Part shown: positions 42,685 through 52,277 of the stretch, piece after piece
Position numbering within the stretch: position 1 is the stretch's first letter
Layout of the letters: each line of letters begins with the position of its first letter
NCBI GenBank assembly: GCA_903872505.1
Contig: CAIQKV010000103.1
Coordinates: forward strand, 1 to 53,658
Source of the DNA: an uncultured Opitutia bacterium
GTDB lineage: Bacteria; Verrucomicrobiota; Verrucomicrobiia; Opitutales; Opitutaceae
DNA length: 53,658 bases
Direction of reading: 5' to 3'
Position numbers and translations under genes: made by a program
The notes under the pieces: generated by a model
The model's input: the letters and a program-made list of their open reading frames with translations, nothing else
Told to the model about the DNA's origin: nothing
The model's database searches: none

Positions 42685-43953
42685 TTAGCTCAGGTCGCGG
42701 ATCGAGCCGAACTCCGGGTCGAACAGCCGGCGGTAGGTGCGCACGATCATGCCGTCGGTCAGCCCGGCGAGGTAGTCGCAGATCTGCCGCGCCTTGCCCG
42801 CCTTGGTCTTTTCGGCGTCGATCAGCTTGCCGACGCGCGTGGGCAGAATGTTGATCACGCGCGGGCCCTTCTCGACGTAGTTGGCCCAGCAGGAATTCCA
42901 GAGGTCGAAGACCACCCGGCGCGCCTTGTGCTCGATCTGCTGGAGCTGCGGGCTCTCGAAGATGATGTCGTTCGCCAGCTTCTTGAAGAAGAGCGCCTCC
43001 TGCTGCGCCGCCGGCTCCACCACCAGCTCAAAGCGGTACCGGTTGGTCTTCGCCGTCATGAAGTTTTCCCGCTCGCGCAGGCGGCACGCCCGGATGAACG
43101 CCCCGATCTTCTGGGAAAAGACGCCCTCGAGCCGGTCCCCGCGCACCGCGTCGAACAGCTCGTCGAGCAGCCGCTGCTGCGGCGCGTTGATCGCCTCGTT
43201 CGCCGCCCAGGCCTCGATTTTTTCGCGGGAGAGGAAGCCCGCCTTCACCCCATCCACGATGTCGTTGAGCGAATAGGCGGCGTCGTCCGCCCAGTCCATG
43301 ATCTGGCACTCCACGCTCTTGAAGAGATTGAGCTTCTCGCCGGCGTGCAGGGCGCGCGGGATCTTCGCCCCGCCGAGCACAAACGCCCTCACCTCCGCCT
43401 GCGGGTCGTAGAGAAAGTGGTTCTGCGGCGGCTTGGGGAACTCCCGGAAGAGCTTCTTGTATTTCAGCACCCCGTCGAGGAGCGCGCGCGTCGCCTGCAT
43501 GCCGCGGACGCTGGTTTCGTTCTGGTACAGCGTCGCCGTCAGCAGGTGCAGCGTCTGGGCGTTGCCCTCGAAGCCGCCCCATTTGACCATCAGCTCCTGC
43601 AGGGTGCGCTCGCCGGAGTGCCCGAACGGGGGATGCCCGAGGTCGTGCGCGAGGCAGACCGCCTCGACGAGGTCGCTGTCGATGAAGAAGCCGTCCTGGA
43701 GCGGGCCGCCGCGCGTCCGCAGGTAGTGGCAGATCGAGCGCCCGATCTGCGCGACCTCCATCGAGTGCGTGAGCCGCGTGCGGTAAAAATCGTATTCGCC
43801 CGAGAGGAACACCTGCGTCTTCGACTGCAGCTTGCGGAACGCATGCGCGTGGATGATGCGGTCGCGGTCGATCTGGAACGGGCTGCGGTAGTCGGGCTTG
43901 CGCTCGGCCCCGTACAGCTCGGTGTCGAAGGCGTTGTAAAAGCGATTCTGCAT
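42685..43953 (-). CDS. dgt: dGTP triphosphohydrolase-like protein
   Basis: The 422-residue HD protein resembles deoxyguanosinetriphosphatases, which release triphosphate from dNTPs. Typical motifs are DRDRIIHAHAFRKLQSKTQVF, RLTHSMEVAQIGR, and the HD centre LAHDLGHPPFGHSGE, with MDWADDAAYSLND further on. ATG 43953 (MQNRFYNAF) is taken; the frame extends to 44001 with a less likely leader. It may act in dNTP balance with the HD phosphohydrolase; exact substrate preference is unknown. Confidence 0.88.
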   Translation of the reverse strand: MQNRFYNAFDTELYGAERKPDYRSPFQIDRDRIIHAHAFRKLQSKTQVFLSGEYDFYRTRLTHSMEVAQIGRSICHYLRTRGGPLQDGFFIDSDLVEAVCLAHDLGHPPFGHSGERTLQELMVKWGGFEGNAQTLHLLTATLYQNETSVRGMQATRALLDGVLKYKKLFREFPKPPQNHFLYDPQAEVRAFVLGGAKIPRALHAGEKLNLFKSVECQIMDWADDAAYSLNDIVDGVKAGFLSREKIEAWAANEAINAPQQRLLDELFDAVRGDRLEGVFSQKIGAFIRACRLRERENFMTAKTNRYRFELVVEPAAQQEALFFKKLANDIIFESPQLQQIEHKARRVVFDLWNSCWANYVEKGPRVINILPTRVGKLIDAEKTKAGKARQICDYLAGLTDGMIVRTYRRLFDPEFGSIRDLS

Positions 43954-44128
43954 GGAAGGCACCTCGACACGAAAGCCAACCCGCACCCGATGCAAACCCA
44001 TATGCTCCGCCGGTCCGGTCCGCCGGCGCTAACGCAAGGCATTAAGCGCGCTTAGAGCCTGCCGGGCGGCGCGGCTTCGGGATTGTTTCGGGAACCGGCG
44101 CCGTCACACTCCGGTCATCCCTATCCAT

Positions 44129-45169
44129 ATGCCTGCCCAAAAGATGCGCGCCATTGCCAAGCTCACGCCCGGACCCGGGCTGCAGATGACCGAGGTCCCG
44201 GTGCCCCAGCCCGGCATCAACGACGTCCTGATCAAGATCCGGAAGACGTCCATCTGCGGCACCGACGTGCACATCTACAACTGGGACGACTGGGCCCAGA
44301 AAACCATCCCGGTCCCGATGGTGGTCGGGCACGAGTTTGTCGGCGTGATCGAGGAGGTCGGCAGCAACGTGATCGGCTTCAAGCCCGGCGACCTCGTCGA
44401 TGGCGAGGGCCACATCGTCTGCGGCATCTGCCGCAACTGCCTCGCCGGCCGCCGGCACCTCTGCAAGGATACCAAGGGCGTCGGCGTGAACCGCCAGGGC
44501 GCCTTCGCCGAGTACCTCTGCATCCCGGCCAGCAACGCCGTGCACGTCGACCCCGCCATCCCCCTCGACGTGCTCTCCTGCTTCGACCCGCTCGGCAACG
44601 CCACCCACACCGCGCTGCAGTACGACCTCGTCGGCGAGGATGTGCTCATCACCGGCGCCGGCCCGATCGGGTGCATGGCCGTGGCCATCGCCCGCCATGT
44701 GGGCGCGCGCAAGATCGTGGTCACCGACGTGAACCCCGACCGGCTGCTCCTTGCCAAGAAGATGGGCGCCTCGCGCACCGTGGACGTTTCCAAGGAGAAG
44801 CTCCCCGACGTGCAGAAGGAGATCGGGATGAAGGAGGGCTTCGACATCGGCCTCGAGATGTCGGGCAATCCGCGCGCACTGAACGACATGATCGACAACA
44901 TGGCGCACGGCGGCCGCATCGCCCTGCTCGGCATCATGCCCGGCGCCGCGGCGGTGGACTGGAACAAGGTCGTGTTCAACATGCTCACGATCCGCGGCAT
45001 CTACGGCCGGGAAATGTATGAGACCTGGTACAAGATGACCTCCATGATCCAGAGCGGCCTCGATATCTCGCCGGTCATCACGCACCGGTTTCCATTCACC
45101 GAATTCCAGCAGGGCTTCGACCTGATGCGTTCCGGCAAGAGCGGCAAGATCGTGCTGACCTGGAGCTGA
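44129..45169 (+). CDS. tdh: L-threonine 3-dehydrogenase
   Basis: The 346-residue zinc dehydrogenase oxidises threonine to 2-amino-3-ketobutyrate. The catalytic zinc site is Cys in [12 protein letters not shown] plus GHEF, the structural zinc cysteines are in [15 protein letters not shown], and the NAD motif is [12 protein letters not shown]. Length is near the E. coli enzyme (341). kbl follows after four bases, forming the usual tdh/kbl pair, here with tdh first. Confidence 0.95.
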   Translation: MPAQKMRAIAKLTPGPGLQMTEVPVPQPGINDVLIKIRKTSICGTDVHIYNWDDWAQKTIPVPMVVGHEFVGVIEEVGSNVIGFKPGDLVDGEGHIVCGICRNCLAGRRHLCKDTKGVGVNRQGAFAEYLCIPASNAVHVDPAIPLDVLSCFDPLGNATHTALQYDLVGEDVLITGAGPIGCMAVAIARHVGARKIVVTDVNPDRLLLAKKMGASRTVDVSKEKLPDVQKEIGMKEGFDIGLEMSGNPRALNDMIDNMAHGGRIALLGIMPGAAAVDWNKVVFNMLTIRGIYGREMYETWYKMTSMIQSGLDISPVITHRFPFTEFQQGFDLMRSGKSGKIVLTWS

Positions 45170-45173
45170 GCCC

Positions 45174-46364
45174 ATGACCCCCGCCTATCTCGCCCACCTG
45201 CAGAAGACGCTCGGAGACATCGAGGCCGCGGGTCTCTTCAAGCGCGAGCGCGTCATCACCACGCCGCAAAGCCCGCATATCACCGTCGCCGGCGGGAAGC
45301 CGGTCCTCAATTTCTGCGCCAACAACTACCTCGGGCTCGCCGACCATCCCGAGATCGTCCGGGCCGCCCATGCGGCGCTCGACCGCTGGGGCTACGGCCT
45401 GGCCTCGGTGCGCTTCATCTGCGGCACGCAGCAGATCCACAAGGAGCTGGAGACGCGGCTCAGCGCGTTCCTTGGCCTGGATGATTCCATCCTCTACGGC
45501 TCTTGCTTCGACGCCAACGGCGGCGTGTTCGAGACGCTGCTGTCCGCCGAGGACGCCGTGATCAGCGACGAGTTGAACCACGCCTCGATCATCGACGGCA
45601 TCCGCCTCTGCAAGGCCCAGCGCTACCGTTACAAGAACAACGACATGGCCGACCTCGAGGCCCGGCTGCAAGAGGCCGACGCCGCCAAGGCCCGCTTCAA
45701 GCTCATCGCCACCGACGGGGTGTTCTCGATGGACGGCTTCATCGCCAACCTGAAGGCGATCTGCGACCTCGCCGATAAATACGGCGCGCTCGTGATGGTG
45801 GACGACAGCCACGCCGTCGGTTTCATGGGGAAGACCGGCCGCGGCACGCACGAGCACTGCGGCGTGATGGGCCGCGTGGACCTCATCACCGGCACGCTCG
45901 GCAAGGCCCTGGGCGGCGCCAGCGGCGGCTACATCAGCGGCCGCCGGGAGATCATCGACCTCCTCCGTCAGCGGTCCCGCCCGTACCTCTTCTCCAACAC
46001 GCTCGCGCCCGTCATCGCCGCGGCCTCCATCGCGACGCTCGACCTCATCTCGCACTCGACCGCGCTGCGCGACAAGCTGGAGTCCAACACCGCGTATTTC
46101 CGCGCCGGCCTGGCCCAGGCCGGCCTGACGCTCAAGCCCGGCACGCACCCGATTGTGCCGGTCATGCTCGGCGACGCCGCGCTCTCGCAAAAGTTCGCCG
46201 CCCGGATGCTGGAGAAGGGCGTCTACGTCATCGGGTTTTTCTACCCCGTCGTGCCGCAGGGTGCCGCCCGCATCCGCACCCAGGTCAGCGCCGCGCACAG
46301 CCGCGAGGATCTCGACTTCGCCATCCAGGCCTTCTCTGATGTGCGGAAGGAAATGGGACTCTAA
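45174..46364 (+). CDS. kbl: 2-amino-3-ketobutyrate CoA ligase
   Basis: The 396-residue PLP enzyme cleaves the Tdh product with CoA to glycine and acetyl-CoA. The cofactor lysine is Lys244 in [15 protein letters not shown], the same position as in E. coli Kbl. [24 protein letters not shown] and [13 protein letters not shown] match the family closely. It follows tdh with a four-base gap and precedes cdd by two bases, so all three may be one operon. Confidence 0.96.
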   Translation: MTPAYLAHLQKTLGDIEAAGLFKRERVITTPQSPHITVAGGKPVLNFCANNYLGLADHPEIVRAAHAALDRWGYGLASVRFICGTQQIHKELETRLSAFLGLDDSILYGSCFDANGGVFETLLSAEDAVISDELNHASIIDGIRLCKAQRYRYKNNDMADLEARLQEADAAKARFKLIATDGVFSMDGFIANLKAICDLADKYGALVMVDDSHAVGFMGKTGRGTHEHCGVMGRVDLITGTLGKALGGASGGYISGRREIIDLLRQRSRPYLFSNTLAPVIAAASIATLDLISHSTALRDKLESNTAYFRAGLAQAGLTLKPGTHPIVPVMLGDAALSQKFAARMLEKGVYVIGFFYPVVPQGAARIRTQVSAAHSREDLDFAIQAFSDVRKEMGL

Positions 46365-46366
46365 TC

Positions 46367-46789
46367 ATGCCCGCCAAAATTCCCGCCCCCCTCTGCCGCA
46401 AGCTCGAAAAGGCCGCGCGCGCCGCGGCCAAGGCCTCCTACTCGCCCTACTCCAAGTTCCGGGTCGGCGCGGCGGTCCTTGCCGGGTCGGGCAAAATTTA
46501 TTCCGGCACGAACATCGAGAACGCCTCGTACGGGCTCTGCAACTGCGCCGAGCGCACCGCCATCTTCACCGCCGCCGCCGCCGGCGAGCGCATCGTCCAG
46601 GCCGTCGCCGTCTACACGCCGACCCAGACCGCCACCGCCCCCTGCGGCGCCTGCCGCCAGGTGATCAACGAATTCGGTCCCACCGCGCTCGTCATCAGCG
46701 TGTGCAATTCGGCCGCTCGCCTCGAGTCGACCCTCGACCGCCTGCTCCCGTCCGCCTTCGGCCCGAAGGCCCTGCGGGTCAGGCGCTGA
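46367..46789 (+). CDS. cdd: Cytidine deaminase
   Basis: The 140-residue zinc enzyme deaminates cytidine and deoxycytidine for pyrimidine salvage. Zinc ligands and the catalytic Glu are in CAERTA, and the second cysteine pair is in APCGACRQV; SPYSKFRVGAAV is the usual N-terminal motif. Length fits the small tetrameric type. The 3' end overlaps the convergent hisS gene by 11 bases. Confidence 0.94.
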   Translation: MPAKIPAPLCRKLEKAARAAAKASYSPYSKFRVGAAVLAGSGKIYSGTNIENASYGLCNCAERTAIFTAAAAGERIVQAVAVYTPTQTATAPCGACRQVINEFGPTALVISVCNSAARLESTLDRLLPSAFGPKALRVRR

Positions 46790-48089
46790 AATAGTCGCGC
46801 ACCGCGGCCTGGGCCTGGTCGCGCGGGACTTCGCGCTCGGTGCGGTCGCTGAGATCGCGGATCTTCACGACGCCCTTCGCCAGCTCGTCGTCGCCGTAGA
46901 TCAGGGCGAGCTTCGCTCCCGAATCGGCCGCCGCCTTGAACTGCTTGCCAAAGGCGACCTCCTTCATCGGGTAGTCCACGCGGCGGCCCGCCGCCCGCAG
47001 CGCATGGATGTCGGCGAAAGCCGCGCGCCGGGCCGCGTCCCCGCCAATCACGCAATAAACATCGGGCGCCTGGATGAAATTGGGCATGAGCCCCCGCTGT
47101 TCGAGCAGCAGCCCGGTCGTCACGTCGCCGATGGCGAACCCGACCGCCGGCAGCGCCGGGCCGCCGAGTTTCTCGACGAGGTCGTCGTAGCGGCCGCCGC
47201 CCGCCAGCGCCCGCAGCTCCCCCTTGCGGTCGAAGGCCTCGAACACAAAGCCGGTGTAATAGGCCAGCCCCCGCACCACGCCGAGGTCAACCTCGACAAA
47301 CCGGGTGAGGCCCATGGCGTCGAGTCCGCCGAGGAGCTTTTTCCAATCCGCCAGCCGGGCCGGGAGTTTGTCGCTCTGGAGTGACGCAAACATCTGCTCC
47401 AGCGCGGCGAAGCTCTTGATCTGCAGGAACCCGAGCACTTTGGCTTTCAGCCCGGCATCGAGTGGGCCGAACTGCTCGACGTAGCCCTTGAAGGCGTCGT
47501 CACCGTATTTCTCGTGCTTGTCCACCGCGACGAGCATTTCCCGCACGCGGGAACCATCCAGTCCGAGCGCCTCGAGATAGTAAAACCACAGGTTGCGATC
47601 GCTGAGCCGAATGTAGAAATCCTGCTCGGTCAGCCCGAACGCGCACAGGCTCTGCACCAGCAGCGCAATCAACTCAATCTCCGCCTCGGGGCCGGGCTCG
47701 CCAAAAATATCGGCGTTCAGTTGAAAGAAGGACCGGCCTCGGCCCTTCTGCATCCGCTCGTAGCGGTAGAATTCACCGATGTTGAACCACTTGATCGGGC
47801 GCTTGAGTGCATTCGCCTTGGCTCCGACCAGCCGGCACACCGTCGGGGTCATTTCCGGACGCAAGGCGACCTCACGGCCACCCTTGTCAGTGAAGCTGAA
47901 GAGCTGCCCCTCGACCTCGTCGCCCGACTTGGCCTTGTAGAGCTCCAGCGGCTCCAGCACCGGGGCGTCGTATTCGGCGAAACCAAACGCATGGGCCGTT
48001 CGCCGCCAGAGGTCGCAGATATGCTTCCGACGCGCGAAGTCGTCGGGGTAGAAGTCGCGGAATCCGGGAAGTGACTGGAACGTCGCCAT
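46779..48089 (-). CDS. hisS: Histidyl-tRNA synthetase
   Basis: The 436-residue class II synthetase charges tRNA-His. Visible are motif 2 (MQKGRGRSFFQLNADIFGE), the histidine-site segments VRGLAYYTGFVFEAFD and AGGGRYDDLVEKLGG, and motif 3 (PAVGFAIGDV). The C-terminal anticodon-binding domain follows residue 335. It lies downstream of the HU gene on the same strand, separated by a terminator. It overlaps the end of cdd. Confidence 0.94.
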   Translation of the reverse strand: MATFQSLPGFRDFYPDDFARRKHICDLWRRTAHAFGFAEYDAPVLEPLELYKAKSGDEVEGQLFSFTDKGGREVALRPEMTPTVCRLVGAKANALKRPIKWFNIGEFYRYERMQKGRGRSFFQLNADIFGEPGPEAEIELIALLVQSLCAFGLTEQDFYIRLSDRNLWFYYLEALGLDGSRVREMLVAVDKHEKYGDDAFKGYVEQFGPLDAGLKAKVLGFLQIKSFAALEQMFASLQSDKLPARLADWKKLLGGLDAMGLTRFVEVDLGVVRGLAYYTGFVFEAFDRKGELRALAGGGRYDDLVEKLGGPALPAVGFAIGDVTTGLLLEQRGLMPNFIQAPDVYCVIGGDAARRAAFADIHALRAAGRRVDYPMKEVAFGKQFKAAADSGAKLALIYGDDELAKGVVKIRDLSDRTEREVPRDQAQAAVRDYFSA

Positions 48090-48145
48090 CAGGTTGAAAA
48101 TGGCGAACCGCCCCGCGGCAGGGCGATGTTAATTTTCACGCCAAA

Positions 48146-48175
48146 CAAAAAGGCCGGGGCGTCGCCCAGGCCTTT
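48146..48175 (-). terminator. Intrinsic terminator of the HU gene
   Basis: On the minus strand AAAGGCC, an inner GGGC/GCCC pair and GGCCTTT form a long stem, followed by TTTTTG. It starts 25 bases after the HU stop codon and separates HU from hisS. Confidence 0.8.
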
Positions 48176-48199
48176 GCACGCGAATCGATGGGGCGGGAC

Positions 48200-48520
48200 T
48201 CAGCCACCCGCCTGCAGCTTGGCCAGGTCGAGCTTCTTCAGCTGCTGCTTGAGAATCTTGCCTGACTTGAACTTCACGACGGCGCGCTGCGGAATGACGA
48301 CCTCGGCCTCGGGCTTGTTCGGGTTGCGCCCGATGCGGGCCTTGCGCACCTGGACCTCCAGCACGCCGAAGTTCCTCAACTCGACGTTGCGGCCGTCGGC
48401 GAGTGCCTTTTGAATGATATCAAGGGTGAGTTGAACCGTCTCAACGACCTGTTTTTGGGGGAAGCTGGTCTTCTTGTAGATTTCCAGCACGATCTCTCGC
48501 TTCGTTAGGTTGGTGGACAT
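48200..48520 (-). CDS. HU/IHF family DNA-binding protein
   Basis: The 106-residue nucleoid protein bends DNA as a dimer. An N-terminal helical part (TKREIVLEIYKKTSFPQKQVV) and a beta-arm region (GRNVELRNFGVLEVQVRKARIGRNPNKPEAEVVIPQRAVVKFKSG) match the family, with the GRNP motif at the arm tip. A KQQLKKLDLAK tail extends beyond the standard 90 residues. It has its own promoter and terminator and a good AAAGGA ribosome binding site. Confidence 0.93.
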   Translation of the reverse strand: MSTNLTKREIVLEIYKKTSFPQKQVVETVQLTLDIIQKALADGRNVELRNFGVLEVQVRKARIGRNPNKPEAEVVIPQRAVVKFKSGKILKQQLKKLDLAKLQAGG

Positions 48521-48561
48521 TGATTTTCCTTTCTTAGAAAAAAGCCTGCTCTAACAACGCT

Positions 48562-48591
48562 AAATTACTCGCAGATGTGCAATTGCGTCAA
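48562..48591 (-). promoter_or_regulatory. Predicted promoter of the HU gene
   Basis: On the minus strand TTGACG (48591-48586) is followed after 18 bases by TAATTT (48567-48562), about 40 bases upstream of the start codon. The surrounding AT-rich stretch is unusual for this GC-rich window. Confidence 0.55.
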
Positions 48592-48637
48592 CAATTAAGG
48601 ATGGGCTAGTTCACCAGCCGACAAACCGTCCCTTTCC

Positions 48638-49339
48638 ATGCCCGATCCCGCCGCCGTCAATTCCATGTTTGCCCGCATCGCCCGGCGTTATGACCTGGCG
48701 AACCACCTGCTCAGCGGGGGACTGGATTTTGGGTGGCGGCGGCACCTGGTGAAGGCAGTCGGACGGCAGGCGCCGGCTGAGGTGCTCGATCTCGCGACGG
48801 GCAGCGGGGATGTGGCATTCGCCCTGAGCCGGGGTCTGGCCGCGGGCACGCGCATTGTCGGCATGGATTTTTGCCAGCCGATGCTCGATCAGGCCAACGC
48901 CAAGAAGGCCGCCCTCCCCGCCGGCGAACAGGCTGGCCTGACGTTCCTACCCGGCGACGGCCTGGCCTTGCCGCTGCCGGATGCCAGTTTTGACGCCGTC
49001 ACGATCTCGTTCGGGCTGCGCAACATGGCCGACCGGCATCGTTCCCTCCAGGAGATGCACCGCGTGCTGCGCCCGGGCGGGCGGCTGTACGTGCTCGAGT
49101 TTTCCCAGCCCTCGGCGTGGTTCCGGCCGCTGTATTTCTTTTATCTGCGCCGGCTCCTGCCATCGATCGCCGGGGCCGTCACGGGCGACCGCGCCGCCTA
49201 CGTCTATCTCAACGAGACCATCGAGCAGTTTCCCGGCCGGGAGGCGCTGGCGGCGGAAATCACGGCCGCCGGGTTCAGCCGCGTGACGGCGACGGCGCTG
49301 ACCTTCGGCACCGTGGCGCTGCACGAGGCGGCGAAGTGA
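48638..49339 (+). CDS. ubiE: Demethylmenaquinone/ubiquinone C-methyltransferase
   Basis: The 233-residue SAM-dependent methyltransferase performs the last step of menaquinone synthesis. Motif I is LDLATGSGDVAFAL; DASFDAVTISFGLRNMADR and MHRVLRPGGRLYVLEFSQP are the family's signature segments. MFARIARRYDLANHLLSGGLD at the N-terminus is typical. The gene could equally be named menG. It converges on the Fe-S gene. Confidence 0.92.
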   Translation: MPDPAAVNSMFARIARRYDLANHLLSGGLDFGWRRHLVKAVGRQAPAEVLDLATGSGDVAFALSRGLAAGTRIVGMDFCQPMLDQANAKKAALPAGEQAGLTFLPGDGLALPLPDASFDAVTISFGLRNMADRHRSLQEMHRVLRPGGRLYVLEFSQPSAWFRPLYFFYLRRLLPSIAGAVTGDRAAYVYLNETIEQFPGREALAAEITAAGFSRVTATALTFGTVALHEAAK

Positions 49340-49357
49340 ACCGGAGGGCCCGCGCGG

Positions 49358-49675
49358 TCAGCTGAAGGACTTGCCGCAGCCGCAGGTGCTCTGCGCCTGG
49401 GGATTCTTGATGGCGAAACCCTTGCCGTGCAGGCCGTCGTCAAAATCGATGTCCGAGCCGTCGAGGTAGGCGAGGCTCGAGGGATCGACGAGAAACGGCA
49501 CGCCCTCGCTCACCAGCTCGGCGTCGCCGTCCTTCCGCTCGTCAAACGACATGCCGTATTGGAATCCCGAGCAGCCGCCGGACTCGACGAAGACGCGCAG
49601 CCGCTTCGCCGGGGCATTCAGCTCGGCCTGCATGGTGCGCACGCGGTCGGCGGCGCGGCGGGAAAGGGTGATCAT
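49358..49675 (-). CDS. A-type iron-sulfur carrier (HesB/ErpA-like)
   Basis: The 105-residue protein carries the three conserved cysteines of A-type carriers, one in ESGGCSGFQYGMSF and two in the C-terminal STCGCGKSF. It delivers Fe-S clusters to apoproteins. Sequence alone does not separate IscA, SufA and ErpA types; the absence of isc or suf neighbours slightly favours an ErpA-like role. Confidence 0.9.
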   Translation of the reverse strand: MITLSRRAADRVRTMQAELNAPAKRLRVFVESGGCSGFQYGMSFDERKDGDAELVSEGVPFLVDPSSLAYLDGSDIDFDDGLHGKGFAIKNPQAQSTCGCGKSFS

Positions 49676-49787
49676 GCCCGCACGGTAGGTTCGGATTTCG
49701 GTCTGTCAATTTCTGCACAGCAGATTTCGCGCCGAATTCCGATTGCACACTTGCCACTCGCCGCCAGCGGTCTTTTTCTGAGGTGTC

Positions 49788-50777
49788 GTGGCGGCCATCA
49801 AACACCTCTTCAACGAGATTCACTACGAGATGCTGAGCAAGCTCGCGGAGGGCGGCATGGGGGTCGTGTACGAGGCGGTGCAGCTCGGCGTCGGCAATTT
49901 CCGCAAGATCGTCGCGGTGAAGCTCATTCGCGAGGAGTTCTCCGCGATCGAGCAGTTCCAGAAGAACTTCATTGGCGAGGCCCGGCTCGTCGCGGACCTG
50001 ATCCACACCAACATCGTCCAGACCTACCACCTCGGGCAGGTCGGCGGCCAGTATTTCATGGTGATGGAATTCGTGCGCGGCGTGAACCTCGAGGTCTTCC
50101 TCGACAAGCACCGCGAGCTCAACCGGCCCATCCCCGTGGACCTCGCGGCCTTCATCGTCTCGCGCGTCGCCCGCGGCCTCGCCTACGCGCACCAGAAGTG
50201 CGACCGCGAGGGGCGCCACCTCAACATCGTCCACCGGGACATCGGCCCGAAGAACGTCCTGATGGCCCACGAGGGCGACGTGAAGCTGACCGACTTCGGC
50301 ATCGCGAAGGCCCTCGACCTCATGTACAACGAGGAAGGCAAGGTGATCGCGGGGAAGGACGAGTATCTCTCGCCGGAGCAGGCCAACTACGCGGTGACCG
50401 ACGCGCGCGCCGACCTGTTCCCCCTCGGCATCGTCCTCACCGAGCTGCTGCTGGGAAAAAACATCTTCCGCTCGCCGGACCGCGCCCAGTCGCGCCGGAA
50501 CATCCTGACGATGCCGATCCCGCAGTTCTCCACCCTGCGCCCGGAGATCAGCCCCAAGCTCGAGGCCATCATCCAGAAGGCCCTCACGCGCGACCGCGAC
50601 AAGCGCTACCAGTCCGCCTTCGACATGCTCACCGACCTGGAGATGTGCCTCTACGGCCAGGGGTACGGCCCCACCAACGAGAAGCTCGGCGTCTACCTCA
50701 AGGAACTTTTCGGCATCAAGGAACTCGGCGGCACCTCCGTTTCCTCCCGACCCCCTTACCCCACACCCCTGCGATGA
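49788..50777 (+). CDS. Ser/Thr protein kinase with altered catalytic loop
   Basis: The 329-residue Hanks-type kinase has a glycine loop ([10 protein letters not shown], 19-28), ATP lysine Lys45, partner Glu64, catalytic loop HRDIGPKN (149-156) and DFG at 169-171. The activation segment reads [10 protein letters not shown]. The usual HRDLKPEN lysine two residues after the aspartate is Gly153, with a lysine at 155 instead, so activity may be changed. There is no membrane helix or sensor domain. GTG 49788 is the start. rpoN begins 24 bases downstream, suggesting an operon and a possible link to sigma-54 control. Confidence 0.87.
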   Translation: MAAIKHLFNEIHYEMLSKLAEGGMGVVYEAVQLGVGNFRKIVAVKLIREEFSAIEQFQKNFIGEARLVADLIHTNIVQTYHLGQVGGQYFMVMEFVRGVNLEVFLDKHRELNRPIPVDLAAFIVSRVARGLAYAHQKCDREGRHLNIVHRDIGPKNVLMAHEGDVKLTDFGIAKALDLMYNEEGKVIAGKDEYLSPEQANYAVTDARADLFPLGIVLTELLLGKNIFRSPDRAQSRRNILTMPIPQFSTLRPEISPKLEAIIQKALTRDRDKRYQSAFDMLTDLEMCLYGQGYGPTNEKLGVYLKELFGIKELGGTSVSSRPPYPTPLR

Positions 50778-50801
50778 GAACTGCCGGTATTCATCCAGTC
50801 T

Positions 50802-52277
50802 ATGAGTGGGCCCTCCTTTAGCCACGATCTCCGCCAGCGCCAGACCCAGTCGCTCGTTCTTGCGCCCCAGCTGCGGCACTCCCTGAAGATCCTGCAGGTC
50901 GCGGCGCTGGATTTGCGCTCCGTGATCCAGGAGGAATTGCAGGCCAACCCCACCCTCGAGGAGCTGCCGATGGACGGGGAGAGCATCGACAAGACCGAGG
51001 CCCCCGCCGACGACGAATCCGGCCCGGGCCCCGCCCCCGCCGACCAGGGCGAGCAGCGCGAGGAAATGGATTTCAGCAAGCAGTTCGAGATCCTCGGCAA
51101 GATCGACCAGGACTGGCGCGACCACCTGTCGAGCGCGGCGAGCACGCAGTCCTACTCGGCGGAGGACGCCGAAAAGCGCCAGCATTTCTTTGATTCGCTC
51201 GCCAGCGAGACTTCGCTGCAGGAGCACCTCATGCAGCAGGTGGCGCTCGACGAGCTCGCACCACCGGTGCTCGAGGCGCTGCGCCAGCTGGTCGGCAGCC
51301 TCGACGACCGCGGCTATCTCGCCCAGCCCCCCGCCGACATCGCGCTGCAGGCCGGCCTGCCGTACGAAACCGTGCTCGCGGCCCTGAAGCTGCTGCAGGG
51401 CTTTGATCCGCCGGGCATCGGCAGCCAGACCCTGGCGGAGTGCCTGCAGGCCCAGCTGGCCGCCCGGGGCCGCGGGGACGCGCTCGCCGCGCGCATGCTC
51501 CGCGATCACTTTGAGCTGCTGTCGCGCCGCCGGATTCCCGAGCTGGCCCGCAAGCTCGGCGCCCCCGCCGACGACGTGCAGGCCGCCATCGAGGAAATCA
51601 GCAAGCTCGACCCCGCGCCCGGCCGCCGCTTCGCCGAGGACAACAACCGGGTCGTGGTGCCCGATGTCACGGTCGAGAAGGACGGCGACGAGTGGAAAAT
51701 CCACCTCAACAGCGACTACATCCCGCGCCTGCGCATCTCCAGCACCTACCGCGACCTCATCGCCAAGGGCTCGCTCAGCAAGGAGGAGCGCGACTACCTC
51801 CGCGAGCGGATGCGCTCGGGCAAGTTCCTGATCGACTCGATCGAGCAGCGCCAGCGGACCATCGAGCGCATCACCCGCGAGATCATCAAGGCGCAGACGC
51901 CGTTCTTCGAGCACGGCGTCTCGCAGCTGCAGCCGCTCACGATGACCCAGGTCGCGGACATCGTCGGGGTGCACGAGACGACCGTCAGCCGGGCCATCGC
52001 GAACAAGTACATGAAGACGCCCCACGGCATCTTCGATTTCAAGTTCTTCTTCACCACCGGCTACCAGGCCGACAGCGGTGCCAACGTTTCCAACACCAGC
52101 GTGAAGGAGATGCTGGCCGACCTCATCGCCGTCGAGGACAAGGCCGCCCCACTCAGCGATCAGGACCTCGTCGCCAAGCTGCACGAGAAGGGGCTCAGCC
52201 TCGCCCGCCGCACCGTCGCCAAGTACCGCGAGGAACTTGGCATCCTCCCGAGCAACCTCCGGCGCGACTACAAGTAG
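50802..52277 (+). CDS. rpoN: RNA polymerase sigma-54 factor
   Basis: The 491-residue sigma factor recognises -24/-12 promoters and needs ATP-driven activators. Region I is glutamine- and leucine-rich (RQTQSLVLAPQLRHSLKILQ), followed by an acidic linker (about 45-90). The core-binding domain, the helix-turn-helix (MTQVADIVGVHETTVSRAIANKY) and the C-terminal RpoN box (ARRTVAKYREELGI) are present. No -24/-12 promoter with correct spacing was found in the window. The 3' end overlaps tsaD on the other strand by ten bases. Confidence 0.95.
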   Translation: MSGPSFSHDLRQRQTQSLVLAPQLRHSLKILQVAALDLRSVIQEELQANPTLEELPMDGESIDKTEAPADDESGPGPAPADQGEQREEMDFSKQFEILGKIDQDWRDHLSSAASTQSYSAEDAEKRQHFFDSLASETSLQEHLMQQVALDELAPPVLEALRQLVGSLDDRGYLAQPPADIALQAGLPYETVLAALKLLQGFDPPGIGSQTLAECLQAQLAARGRGDALAARMLRDHFELLSRRRIPELARKLGAPADDVQAAIEEISKLDPAPGRRFAEDNNRVVVPDVTVEKDGDEWKIHLNSDYIPRLRISSTYRDLIAKGSLSKEERDYLRERMRSGKFLIDSIEQRQRTIERITREIIKAQTPFFEHGVSQLQPLTMTQVADIVGVHETTVSRAIANKYMKTPHGIFDFKFFFTTGYQADSGANVSNTSVKEMLADLIAVEDKAAPLSDQDLVAKLHEKGLSLARRTVAKYREELGILPSNLRRDYK

